Program-made: the position numbers and the translations under genes
From: JAFARE01 sp035566535
GTDB taxonomy: Bacteria; Chloroflexota; Dormibacteria; Aeolococcales; Aeolococcaceae
Assembly: GCA_035566535.1 (NCBI GenBank)
Contig: DATMRA010000068.1
Location: forward strand, 1 to 11,850
Length of the DNA: 11,850 nucleotides
Reading direction: 5' to 3'
Part shown: positions 1-9,101 of the stretch, piece after piece
Layout of the letters: each line of letters opens with the position of its first letter
How positions within the stretch are numbered: position 1 is the stretch's first letter
The notes under the pieces: model-generated
What the model was told of the DNA's origin: nothing
Database searches by the model: none
What the model saw: only the letters and a program-made list of their open reading frames with translations

Positions 1-816
1 CAACCCGCGGATGGTGTCGAGGGAGGCGGTGATCTGCAAGTGCGGCCGCTGACCGGACTTGGTGGGGAGCGACCCCCCGTCGAGGCCGTGGCTGGCGAGC
101 TCGACGAGAGCGTCGGCGAACCGCTGCTCCCTAGATCTCACGTCGGCGACGCCGTCGCGCCGAGCCAGGGGCTCGAGGGCGGTCCGAAGCGTGGCACCGC
201 CGACAGAATCCAGGAAGCCGCGCAGCACGAGTGCCCCGTCCTCACACGAAAGGAGCTCGAACTTGCGGGCTTCGAAGCGTTCGAGGTGATCGCCAAGAAA
301 GGCTTGGGCGTCCGCGACATGCCGCTCGTGAGCGCAGTCGTGGCGGAACCGGCTCACGCTGTGGACGAGCGCCTTGCGCAGGAGCCGGCCCTCGTCGAAG
401 TCGCCGGCAGTCGGCGACTCCTTCAGTGCTCGAGCTGTGCTGGCTACAAGGGAGAGGTGGCCGAAGCCAATCTGGCCGGCCTCCGACGCGGCCACGCTGA
501 GCGGGAGTTGCTCAGCCTGCTCGCCGACGCATACCGCGGCCGCCGCAGCCTGCCCGGTTGTCATGCACTCGTGGCGCAGCCAGGCGATCGGGCTGACATA
601 ACCTTGTTTGTCGTATTCGTCGGTTTCGGCGAACTGCGCGGCGCCGCGAGCGAACGTGATTTCAAGAAGGTCAATGATATGGCGCGTTTGACGCAGTTCC
701 ACCGCCATCTGATTCGGAGAACGAGGCGCAGGCGAGGCGCTATAGAAGCGCTCGACTGCGGCCTGAACCGCGGCGAGCTCCCCTCCGGCGGACGCCTCAT
801 CCGCTGTATTACACAT
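1..816 (-). CDS. DUF222 / 13E12-repeat family protein, N-terminal part (HNH-endonuclease family); runs off left edge
   Basis: The minus strand is open without a stop from an ATG at 816-814 to base 1, giving 272 codons. The C-terminus lies outside the window. Residues 73-83 read YVSPIAWLRHE, followed by a helix with MTTGQAAAAV, and the visible end (about residues 238-272) contains FADALVELASHG, LPTKSGQRPHLQI and SLDTIRG. These are typical of the DUF222 domain found in actinobacterial 13E12-repeat proteins, which usually carry an HNH nuclease domain at the C-terminus; that domain would lie beyond the window and is not seen. The ATG is chosen because a TATACT -10 box ends 6 nt before it, the usual spacing for a leaderless mRNA; the upstream in-frame GTG at 834 lies inside the operator. 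The first codons are AT-richer than the neighbouring genes, compatible with acquisition. Function is uncertain; family members are often mobile, multicopy and DNA-damage linked. Confidence 0.88.
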   Translation of the reverse strand, partial: MCNTADEASAGGELAAVQAAVERFYSASPAPRSPNQMAVELRQTRHIIDLLEITFARGAAQFAETDEYDKQGYVSPIAWLRHECMTTGQAAAAAVCVGEQAEQLPLSVAASEAGQIGFGHLSLVASTARALKESPTAGDFDEGRLLRKALVHSVSRFRHDCAHERHVADAQAFLGDHLERFEARKFELLSCEDGALVLRGFLDSVGGATLRTALEPLARRDGVADVRSREQRFADALVELASHGLDGGSLPTKSGQRPHLQITASLDTIRGL

Positions 817-822
817 ATCTGT

Positions 823-851
823 AGTATAGAACACACGTTCGCCTCCGCCAA
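823..851 (-). promoter_or_regulatory. Promoter of the DUF222 gene, leaderless type
   Basis: On the minus strand TTGGCG (851-846) is followed by a 17-nt spacer and TATACT (828-823). The -10 differs from consensus at one base and the -35 keeps the TTG. Transcription would start about 7 nt downstream, at or next to the ATG at 816, so the message should have no 5' leader. Start-site use is inferred. Confidence 0.7.
828..841 (-). promoter_or_regulatory. LexA/SOS-box-like operator
   Basis: The minus strand reads CGAACGTGTGTTCT. It matches the Gram-positive LexA consensus CGAACRNRYGTTYC at all positions but the last. The half sites GAAC and GTTC are perfect inverted repeats around a 4-nt centre. 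The box sits in the -35/-10 spacer and shares one base with the -10, an ideal place for repression. Several mycobacterial 13E12-repeat genes are known LexA targets, which supports the assignment. Confidence 0.7.
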
Positions 852-889
852 CGTCCAAACGCCCGCCGGCCGCGCACTCGCTGCTCACT

Positions 890-895
890 TAGAAT
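890..895 (+). promoter_or_regulatory. Possible -10 box for the small Cys-cluster gene
   Basis: TAGAAT lies 9 nt before the ATG at 905, so the transcript would have almost no leader. No convincing -35 is visible at 16-18 nt upstream (the region is a GC run), and no Shine-Dalgarno sequence precedes the ATG. This is a weak call based on one hexamer and its spacing. Confidence 0.4.
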
Positions 896-904
896 CGGCA
901 CCAA

Positions 905-1105
905 ATGAGCGACGAGGAACTCGAGCGCCTCCGCGCCGAAAATGCCGAGTTGCGCCGCCTCCTTAACAAACACCAGTGGGCCGGGCTGACCCCGATCAAG
1001 TCCATCGGTGCCTGCCCGGAGTGTCTTGGTTCGGCACCGCCTGAAGGCCACGGGCACCGTCCGGGGTGCGCCATCGCGGCCGCACTGGCCCTAGCTCAGA
1101 ACTGA
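905..1105 (+). CDS. Small protein with leucine-heptad helix and Cys/His cluster, unknown function
   Basis: This 66-residue protein is not one I can name. Residues 4-20 (EELERLRAENAELRRLL) form a strongly predicted amphipathic helix with leucines at 6, 9, 16 and 20, suggesting a short coiled coil. Residues 37-55 hold C37-P-E-C40, then H49, H51 and C55 in GHGHRPGC, a possible zinc-binding set, followed by an Ala/Leu-rich end. Arrangements like this occur in small phage or mobile-element proteins, from memory only. It is transcribed away from the DUF222 gene across an 88-nt divergent intergenic region and stops 53 nt before the str-operon promoter. The regular heptad, sensible composition and upstream -10 favour a real gene; a spurious open frame in GC-rich DNA remains possible. 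Confidence 0.6.
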   Translation: MSDEELERLRAENAELRRLLNKHQWAGLTPIKSIGACPECLGSAPPEGHGHRPGCAIAAALALAQN

Positions 1106-1106
1106 C

Positions 1107-1124
1107 GCCGGCGACCCCGCCGGC
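1107..1124 (+). terminator. GC-rich hairpin after the small gene (terminator-like, no T-run)
   Basis: GCCGGCG (1107-1113) and CGCCGGC (1118-1124) form a perfect 7-bp stem with a 4-nt loop ACCC, starting 2 nt after the stop codon at 1103-1105. No run of T follows, so intrinsic termination is uncertain. The position, just downstream of a gene and upstream of the next promoter, fits a terminator or 3'-end stabiliser. The same dyad would act on either strand. Confidence 0.45.
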
Positions 1125-1158
1125 CCACCAAACCTTCCCTCGGCCACCCCCGCCAAGT

Positions 1159-1188
1159 TTGACGGGTGAACTCAGGGACTGGTACGAT
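1159..1188 (+). promoter_or_regulatory. Promoter of the str-S10-spc operon
   Basis: TTGACG (1159-1164), an 18-nt spacer and TACGAT (1183-1188) form a strong housekeeping promoter. A TGG at 1180-1182 gives an extended -10. Transcription should begin near 1194-1196, about 75 nt before the rpsL GTG. It is the only clear promoter I see ahead of the ribosomal genes, which fits a single long unit. Confidence 0.75.
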
Positions 1189-1199
1189 TCCCAATTCGC

Positions 1200-1248
1200 G
1201 CCACGAGCGGTCCTCCTTATTTCCGCGCGCTGTTTCGTGGCAGTGCGC
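1200..1248 (+). promoter_or_regulatory. Foldable 5' leader of rpsL, possible pseudoknot
   Basis: Hairpin B pairs 1225-1232 (GCGCGCTG) with 1241-1248 (CAGTGCGC), 8 bp with one G-U and an 8-nt loop. Most of that loop (TTCGTGGC, 1234-1241, sharing C1241 with the stem) can pair with the upstream GCCACGAG (1200-1207), giving pseudoknot topology or an alternative fold. Between them, 1212-1219 reads CCTCCTTA, the same as the usual 3' end of 16S rRNA. No Shine-Dalgarno sequence precedes the GTG at 1271. Autoregulation by S7 or S12 is conceivable but unproven; helices of this size can arise by chance in GC-rich DNA. Confidence 0.35.
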
Positions 1249-1270
1249 AATTCCTCCAAAACGGTCAAAC

Positions 1271-1651
1271 GTGCCCACAATCCAGCAGTTGGTCCGGAAA
1301 GGCCGGACAACTCCGACCCACAAGACGAAGGCCCGTGCGCTCAAGGGCTCTCCCCAGCGCCGCGGTGTCTGCGTTCGTGTCTACACGACCACGCCCAAAA
1401 AGCCGAACTCGGCTCTGCGCAAGGTCGCGCGTGTACGCCTGACCACCAAAGTTGAAGTGACCGCGTATATCCCCGGCATAGGCCACAACCTGCAGGAGCA
1501 CTCCGTCGTGCTCATTCGCGGCGGCCGTGTGCGCGACCTACCCGGCGTCCGGTACCACGTGATTCGCGGAGCCCTCGACGCAGCGGGCACCAAGAACCGC
1601 AAACAGGGGCGGAGCAAGTACGGCGCCAAGCGCGAAAAGTCAGGCTCCTAG
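1271..1651 (+). CDS. rpsL: 30S ribosomal protein S12
   Basis: The protein has 126 residues, near the family length of 124, and aligns with E. coli S12 without gaps up to residue 96. It helps form the decoding centre of the 30S subunit and contacts mRNA-tRNA pairing. Visible hallmarks are YTTTPKKPNSALRKVARVRL (38-57), GHNLQEHSV (71-79) and the GGRVRDLPGVRYH segment (84-96). K43 is present, but position 88 is Arg (codon CGC) where nearly all bacteria have Lys; Asp89, the site methylthiolated by RimO in other species, is kept. The start is GTG at 1271 (VPTIQQLVRKG), since the upstream ATG at 1166 lies inside the promoter. No clear Shine-Dalgarno sequence is seen. It is the first gene of the operon; rpsG follows after 2 nt. 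Confidence 0.97.
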   Translation: MPTIQQLVRKGRTTPTHKTKARALKGSPQRRGVCVRVYTTTPKKPNSALRKVARVRLTTKVEVTAYIPGIGHNLQEHSVVLIRGGRVRDLPGVRYHVIRGALDAAGTKNRKQGRSKYGAKREKSGS

Positions 1652-1653
1652 CC

Positions 1654-2124
1654 ATGCCCCGGCGTGCCCGCGTCACCCGACGCATCATCCTGCCCGATCC
1701 GATCTACGCGAACGTTGGCGTGGCCAAGTTCGTGAACTGTCTGATGATGCGCGGCAAGAAAAGCGTTGCCGAGGGAATCGTGTACGACGCCTTCGAGAAG
1801 ATCCGCCGTTCCTCGCGTAAGGAACCGCTCGATGTCTTCGACCAGGCGATTCGCAACGTCACGCCCATCCTCGAGGTCAAGCCAAAGCGAGTCGGTGGCG
1901 CGACGTACCAGGTGCCGGTCGAGATCCGGCACGATCGGCGCCAGGCGCTGGCCCGCCGCTGGATCATCCGCTACGCGAGAGGGCGCGGCGGCAAGAGCAT
2001 GGCCGACAAGCTCGCGGCGGAGTTGATGGACGCAGCCAATGGTGTCGGCGCGTCCATCAAGCGCAAGGAAGACACCCACAAGATGGCCGAGTCGAACAAA
2101 GCCTTCTCGCACTTCCGGTACTGA
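1654..2124 (+). CDS. rpsG: 30S ribosomal protein S7
   Basis: The protein has 156 residues, a standard length for S7, which nucleates assembly of the 30S head and lies near the E-site tRNA. It begins MPRRARVTRRIILPDP and contains the conserved LMMRGKKSVAEGIVYDA, the segment RVGGATYQVPVEIR in the middle and the closing HKMAESNKAFSHFRY. No residues of note are missing. It begins 2 nt after the rpsL stop. In E. coli S7 represses translation by binding the ~100-nt rpsL-rpsG spacer; with 2 nt here that control site cannot exist in the same place. Confidence 0.98.
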   Translation: MPRRARVTRRIILPDPIYANVGVAKFVNCLMMRGKKSVAEGIVYDAFEKIRRSSRKEPLDVFDQAIRNVTPILEVKPKRVGGATYQVPVEIRHDRRQALARRWIIRYARGRGGKSMADKLAAELMDAANGVGASIKRKEDTHKMAESNKAFSHFRY

Positions 2125-2129
2125 TTCCC

Positions 2130-4223
<2,094 letters not shown>

Positions 4224-4265
4224 ATGGACCCGAGAGCAGAGTCAGCACTTCATTAGGAACAGGAG

Positions 4266-5456
<1,191 letters not shown>

Positions 5457-5489
5457 GGCCAAGGTAGAGAGCGAACCGGTTCAAGAGCA

Positions 5490-5795
5490 GTGGCACAGAA
5501 GATCCGCATCCGGCTGAAGGCATACGACCACCGCGTCCTCGACCAGGCCGCGTCCAAGATCGTGGACACGGCGACACGGACGGGAACGCGCGTGGCCGGA
5601 CCGGTTCCGCTGCCCACCTCCATCAACAAGTACACGGTCATTCGCTCACCGTTCATCGACAAAGACTCGCGCGAGCAGTTCGAGATGCGCACGCATAAAC
5701 GCATCCTCGACATCCTCGACGCCAATCCCAAGGTGGTGGACGCCCTCATGCGGCTCAACCTCCCGAGCGGCGTCAACATCGAGATCAAGCTGTGA
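5490..5795 (+). CDS. rpsJ: 30S ribosomal protein S10
   Basis: A 101-residue S10 (family about 102), part of the 30S head; elsewhere it is also NusE, a partner in transcription antitermination. It reads QKIRIRLKAYDHRVLDQAA, then GPVPLPTSINKYTVIRSPFIDKDSREQFEMRTHKR in two conserved blocks, ending LPSGVNIEIKL. The start is GTG at 5490, which gives the usual MAQKIRIRLK N-terminus; the Shine-Dalgarno signal is weak. It lies only 33 nt after tuf, so there is no room for the long L4-binding leader that controls the S10 operon in E. coli. The gap contains a perfect 10-bp palindrome at 5473-5482 of unknown meaning. Confidence 0.97.
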   Translation: MAQKIRIRLKAYDHRVLDQAASKIVDTATRTGTRVAGPVPLPTSINKYTVIRSPFIDKDSREQFEMRTHKRILDILDANPKVVDALMRLNLPSGVNIEIKL

Positions 5796-6433
5796 CGCGC
5801 GCCATCCTGGCCCGCAAGGTGGGCATGACGCAGGTGTTCACCGAGCGCGGCACCGTCGTGCCCGTCACCGTGCTCGAAGCGGACACGTGCCGCGTGGTGC
5901 AGCGCAAGACCACCGGCGTCGACGGGTACGAAGCGGTGCAACTGGGTTTTGGTGAGCGGCTGCCCAAGCGCACGCCGAAGCCGCTGAGCGGGCACTTCAA
6001 GCGCGCCGGCCTCGGGCCGCAGCGCGTGCTGACCGAGGTGCGCGACCCTGGCGAGGTGCAGGTCGGAGCGCGCCTCACCGTCGATCTGTTCACGGCCGGC
6101 CAGCTGATCGACGTCGTCGGCGTGAGCCAGGGCAAGGGCTTCTCCGGGCCGCACAAGCGGCACAACTTCAAGCGCGGCCCAGTGTCGCACGGCTCGCACA
6201 ACATCAAGCAGCCAGGGTCGATCGGGTCCACCGACGCGGCGCGCGTCTTCCGTGGCGTGCGCATGGCCGGCCAATTGGGTCACCAGCGAGCGACGGTGCG
6301 CAACCTCGAGGTGGTGCGTGTCGACCTGGACCGCAACCTTCTCCTGATCAAAGGCGCGGTTCCCGGGCACCGCAATAGCGTCGTGCTCATCCGCGACAGC
6401 GACCGCGGCGCCACGCTCGGGTCGCCCGCATGA
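5792..6433 (+). CDS. rplC: 50S ribosomal protein L3
   Basis: The protein has 213 residues (E. coli 209). L3 is an early assembly protein whose extension reaches towards the peptidyl-transferase centre. It starts with the typical ARKVGMTQVF (7-16). The extended loop is recognisable as GKGFSGPHKRHNFKRGP (114-130), then HGSHNIKQPGSIGSTDAARV (133-152) and RMAGQLG (157-163), closing with NLLLIKGAVPG. The common TPGRVF element is DAARVF here, a tolerated variation in some phyla. The GTG start overlaps the rpsJ stop by 4 nt (GTGA), implying coupled translation. The alternative of a later start is unlikely because residues 1-16 are conserved. Confidence 0.96.
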   Translation: MTRAILARKVGMTQVFTERGTVVPVTVLEADTCRVVQRKTTGVDGYEAVQLGFGERLPKRTPKPLSGHFKRAGLGPQRVLTEVRDPGEVQVGARLTVDLFTAGQLIDVVGVSQGKGFSGPHKRHNFKRGPVSHGSHNIKQPGSIGSTDAARVFRGVRMAGQLGHQRATVRNLEVVRVDLDRNLLLIKGAVPGHRNSVVLIRDSDRGATLGSPA

Positions 6434-7053
6434 GCACAGCGCGTGTGGTCGACGGGACCGGCGCCGTCACCGGAACGCTCGAGTTGGCGCCGGCCGTGTT
6501 CGACGCCGACATCAACGTCACCGTGATGCATCAAGCCCTGCTGCGCCAGCTGAACAATGCGCGGCAGGGAACCCACTCGACGCTCACCCGCGGCAAGGTG
6601 CGCGGCGGGGGACGCAAGCCCTACCGCCAGAAGGGCACCGGTCGCGCCCGGCAAGGCTCGATTCGCGCGCCGCAGTGGACCGGCGGCGGGATCGTGTTCG
6701 GGCCGCATCCGCGCTCGTACCGCCAGGACATGCCGCGCAAGCAGCGCCGCCTCGCGCTGCGCGGTGCGCTGACCGCGAAGGCGCGCGAGGAGCAGCTGGT
6801 TGTCCTCGGCGACCTGGCGCTCGAGGCTCCGCGCACGCGTGCAGTCGTCGACCTCATACGCACTGCCGAGGCGGGCGCCCGCGTGTTGCTGGTCTTGGGC
6901 ACGCACAACGAGATCCTGGAGAAGAGCGCGCGCAACATTCCCGAGGTGCGGGTGACGCTGGCCGGGAACATCTCGGTGCGCGACCTGCTCACCGCAGAGA
7001 CGGTGATGCTCACGCCGGACGCCATCGAGCACATCACGGAGTTCCTCTCATGA
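6430..7053 (+). CDS. rplD: 50S ribosomal protein L4
   Basis: A 207-residue L4 that lines the upper exit tunnel opposite L22. The tunnel loop is intact: GKVRGGGRKPYRQKGTGRAR (55-74) then QGSIRAPQWTGGGIVFGP (75-92); the Lys equivalent to the macrolide-site K63 of E. coli is K68. The C-terminal half follows the family with NIPEVRVTLAGNISVRDLL and a final TPDAIEHITEFLS. The start ATG overlaps the rplC stop (ATGA), so translation is likely coupled. In E. coli L4 also represses its own operon through a leader structure; no such leader exists upstream of rpsJ here. Confidence 0.97.
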   Translation: MSTARVVDGTGAVTGTLELAPAVFDADINVTVMHQALLRQLNNARQGTHSTLTRGKVRGGGRKPYRQKGTGRARQGSIRAPQWTGGGIVFGPHPRSYRQDMPRKQRRLALRGALTAKAREEQLVVLGDLALEAPRTRAVVDLIRTAEAGARVLLVLGTHNEILEKSARNIPEVRVTLAGNISVRDLLTAETVMLTPDAIEHITEFLS

Positions 7054-7376
7054 GTGCCGGCAAGCCGTTCGAGCAGGTGATCATCCGCCCGGTGGTGAGC
7101 GAGAAGTCGTACGCCGCCATGGCCAATGGTCGCTATGTCTTCCGCTGCAGCAAGAAGGCGAACAAGATCGAGATCAAGCGCGCCGTCGAGGAAGCGTTTG
7201 CGCAGCAGAAGATCTCGGTTGTCGAGGTGAACACGATCAACGTGCGCGGCAAGACGCGCACGCGCGCGCGCGGCGGCGGCCGGACGCGGTTCTCCGGCAA
7301 CAGCACGGGCTGGAAGAAGGCTGTTGTGACGCTGGCGGAAGGCCAGAAGATCGAAGGACTCTTCGAGGGAGTCTGA
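7050..7376 (+). CDS. rplW: 50S ribosomal protein L23
   Basis: A 108-residue L23 located at the polypeptide tunnel exit. It has RPVVSEKSY (13-21), with Glu18 aligned to the E. coli Glu18 that docks trigger factor and SRP, then KANKIEIKRAVEEAF (36-50), VNTINVRGK (60-68) and WKKAVVTLAEGQKIE. The basic loop with GGGRTR is intact. The start ATG overlaps the rplD stop (ATGA), and a GGAG at 7038-7041 sits 8 nt upstream. It ends by sharing one base with the rplB ATG (TGATG). In contrast to L22 and L29 in the same cluster, it has no extra tail. Confidence 0.97.
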   Translation: MSAGKPFEQVIIRPVVSEKSYAAMANGRYVFRCSKKANKIEIKRAVEEAFAQQKISVVEVNTINVRGKTRTRARGGGRTRFSGNSTGWKKAVVTLAEGQKIEGLFEGV

Positions 7377-8200
7377 TGCCAGTCAAGAAGTACAAGCCGA
7401 CCAGCCCGGGACGCCGCTTCATGTCGGTGAGCACGTTCGAGGAGGTTACGCGCGGTACACCCGAGCGCTCCCTCGTCGAACATCTCAAGAAGCACAGCGG
7501 ACGCAACAACACGGGCAGCATCACCGTTCGCCATCGCGGTGGCGGCCACAAGAAGGCGTACCGCCTGATCGACTTCCGGCGCCAGAAGGACGGCATACCC
7601 GCGAAGGTCGCCACCGTCGAGTACGACCCCAACCGGAGCGCGCGTATCGCGCTGCTCAACTACGCGGACGGGGAGAAGCGGTACATCTTGGCGCCGCTCG
7701 GTCTGACAGTGGGCGATGTCGTGATGTCCGGCGAGAGCGCCGAGATCCGCGCGGGAAGCTGCCTGCCGATCGCGAACATCCCGCTGGGCACAACCATCCA
7801 CAACCTCGAGGTCAAGCTTGGGCGCGGTGGCCAGCTCGTGCGCAGCGCCGGCACCGCGGCGCAGCTCCTCGCAAAGGACGGGCCCTATGCGCAGATCCGC
7901 ATGCCCAGTGGCGAGGTTCGCCTGATCGACGTGCGCTGCCGAGCCACCATCGGGCAGGTTGGCAACCCCGATCACGAGAACCAGGTCGTCGGCAAGGCTG
8001 GAAAGACACGCTGGCGCGGGTTCCGTCCCGCTGTGCGAGGCATGACCATGAACCCGTTCGACCACCCGCATGGTGGTGGCGAAGGCCGCAGCGGCGCAGG
8101 CGGTCACCCGCAGACGCCATGGGGCAAGCCGGCTCTCGGTCATCGCACCCGGCACAACAAGAGCACGGATCGCATGAGAGTGCGCCGGAGGAGCAAGTAG
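7376..8200 (+). CDS. rplB: 50S ribosomal protein L2
   Basis: The 274-residue protein has the family's normal size. L2 supports subunit joining and the peptidyl-transferase centre. It carries VRHRGGGHKKAYRLIDFRR (51-69), the central fold with VEYDPNRSARIALL (81-94), and the highly conserved NPFDHPHGGGEGR (226-238), where most bacteria have NPVDHPHGGGEGR; the key His (230) and Gly-rich stretch are retained. It ends with the basic GHRTRHNKSTDRMRVRRRSK. A GAGGGAG at 7365-7371 is a good ribosome binding site 4 nt from the ATG, inside the end of rplW. Confidence 0.98.
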   Translation: MPVKKYKPTSPGRRFMSVSTFEEVTRGTPERSLVEHLKKHSGRNNTGSITVRHRGGGHKKAYRLIDFRRQKDGIPAKVATVEYDPNRSARIALLNYADGEKRYILAPLGLTVGDVVMSGESAEIRAGSCLPIANIPLGTTIHNLEVKLGRGGQLVRSAGTAAQLLAKDGPYAQIRMPSGEVRLIDVRCRATIGQVGNPDHENQVVGKAGKTRWRGFRPAVRGMTMNPFDHPHGGGEGRSGAGGHPQTPWGKPALGHRTRHNKSTDRMRVRRRSK

Positions 8201-8202
8201 CG

Positions 8203-8487
8203 ATGGGTCGATCGCTGAAGAAAGGACCGTTCTGCGACGACCATCTGCTGCAGAAGGTGCAGCAGCTGAACAACTCGCGTGAGAAGCGGATCATCAAGAC
8301 GTGGTCGCGGCGCAGCGACGTGTTCCCAGAGATGGTGGGGCATACGATCGCCGTGCACGACGGCCGCAAGCACGTCCCGGTGTTCATCACCGAGACGATG
8401 GTCGGACACAAGCTCGGGGAGTTCGCGGCCACCCGCAAGTATCGCGGGCACGGTCATCACACCGAGCGCAGCACGGCATTGAAGTAG
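8203..8487 (+). CDS. rpsS: 30S ribosomal protein S19
   Basis: A 94-residue S19 of the 30S head, next to S13 and the A-site tRNA. It opens with the standard GRSLKKGPFCDDHLL and contains KTWSRRSDVFPEMVGHTIAV, the block HVPVFITETMVGHKLGEFA, and the basic TRKYRGHG end. The ATG at 8203 is chosen over an upstream in-frame ATG at 8119 because family homology begins here and a GGAGG lies at 8187-8191, 11 nt upstream inside the end of rplB. The gap to rplB is 2 nt. Confidence 0.97.
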   Translation: MGRSLKKGPFCDDHLLQKVQQLNNSREKRIIKTWSRRSDVFPEMVGHTIAVHDGRKHVPVFITETMVGHKLGEFAATRKYRGHGHHTERSTALK

Positions 8488-8489
8488 AG

Positions 8490-9101
8490 ATGGAAGTCGT
8501 CGCAACCGCCAAATGGGTTCGCTCCACCGCTCGCAAGGCGCGCCTTGTGTCGCAGATGGTTGAAGGCCTCCCCGTTGCGGAGGCGCTGGTCCTGCTGCGC
8601 TACTCGCCGCGGTCCGCGGCACGGGACGTGGCCAAGGTGATCAAGTCGGCGGCAGCCAACGCCGAGCACAATTACAACCTCGACTCGTCGACGCTCCGTG
8701 TGGTCCGCGTCGAGGTTGACGGTGCCGCGATCATCAAGCGCTGGCGCGCCAAGCCGCGAGGCATGGTGGGCAGCATCTTCAAGCGAACCAGTCACCTGCG
8801 CGCCTACGTCAGCGACGACGAGCCCGGTGAGAACGTGCGCCGGCGGTCCGCCGTGCGCATGCCGCGAGCCGTGATCCCGACGCCGACGATCGCGCCCGCG
8901 AGCGGCGCCGGCGCCGCCTCGTCGCGCCGGCCGCGCCGGCCGGCAGCCGCTCCGGTGGCAGAGGCCGAGCCAGCGGTGGCTGCTGAGCCCGAGGCGGAGG
9001 TCGCGGATCAGCCGGCGGCGGCTGCGGAAACCGCGGCCAAGCCGGCGAAGCGCGCGCCGCGCCGGCGCAAGCCGAGCGCCGGAGAGGGAGACACGAACTA
9101 A
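8490..9101 (+). CDS. rplV: 50S ribosomal protein L22 with long Ala/Pro/Arg-rich C-terminal tail
   Basis: The 203-residue protein is almost twice the usual L22 length (about 110). Residues 1-109 are the L22 fold: TAKWVRSTARKARLV (6-20), a helix with SAAANAEHN (53-61), and KRTSHLRAYVS (98-108). The tunnel hairpin (78-97) is unusual: the conserved GRAxRI element preceding KRTSH is GMVGSI, losing two arginines that are conserved elsewhere. Residues ~110-203 form a low-complexity tail, first basic (ENVRRRSAVRMPR, SSRRPRRPAAAP), then Ala/Glu-rich (EAEPAVAAEPEAEVADQPAA), then basic again (KPAKRAPRRRKPS). Third positions stay G/C-rich there, supporting a genuine coding tail. The core L22 body lies at the tunnel exit, so the tail should be exposed near the emerging chain. 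Start ATG 8490, 2 nt after rpsS; it overlaps rpsC by 1 nt. Confidence 0.95.
   Translation: MEVVATAKWVRSTARKARLVSQMVEGLPVAEALVLLRYSPRSAARDVAKVIKSAAANAEHNYNLDSSTLRVVRVEVDGAAIIKRWRAKPRGMVGSIFKRTSHLRAYVSDDEPGENVRRRSAVRMPRAVIPTPTIAPASGAGAASSRRPRRPAAAPVAEAEPAVAAEPEAEVADQPAAAAETAAKPAKRAPRRRKPSAGEGDTN

Noticed and set aside
40..966. Long plus-strand open frame (308 codons) over the first kilobase
   Set aside because: It is antisense to the DUF222 coding frame, has no recognisable domain, and crosses the divergent promoters; the minus-strand frame shows clear family motifs.
1166..1270. Upstream ATG giving a 161-residue S12
   Set aside because: The start lies between the -35 and -10 of the operon promoter and the extra 35 residues do not resemble S12.
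5473..5482. Perfect palindrome GAACCGGTTC between tuf and rpsJ, resembling an SOS half-site pair
   Set aside because: The GAAC and GTTC arms are separated by 2 nt rather than 4, so it does not fit a LexA box, and no promoter is visible around it.
8301..8489. Longer L22 start in the rpsS region
   Set aside because: It would overlap nearly all of rpsS out of frame; homology to L22 starts at the ATG at 8490.
8877..9080. Repeats of GCCGGC and similar in the L22 tail considered as a repeat array
   Set aside because: The units are irregular and explained by Ala/Pro/Arg codons in GC-rich DNA.
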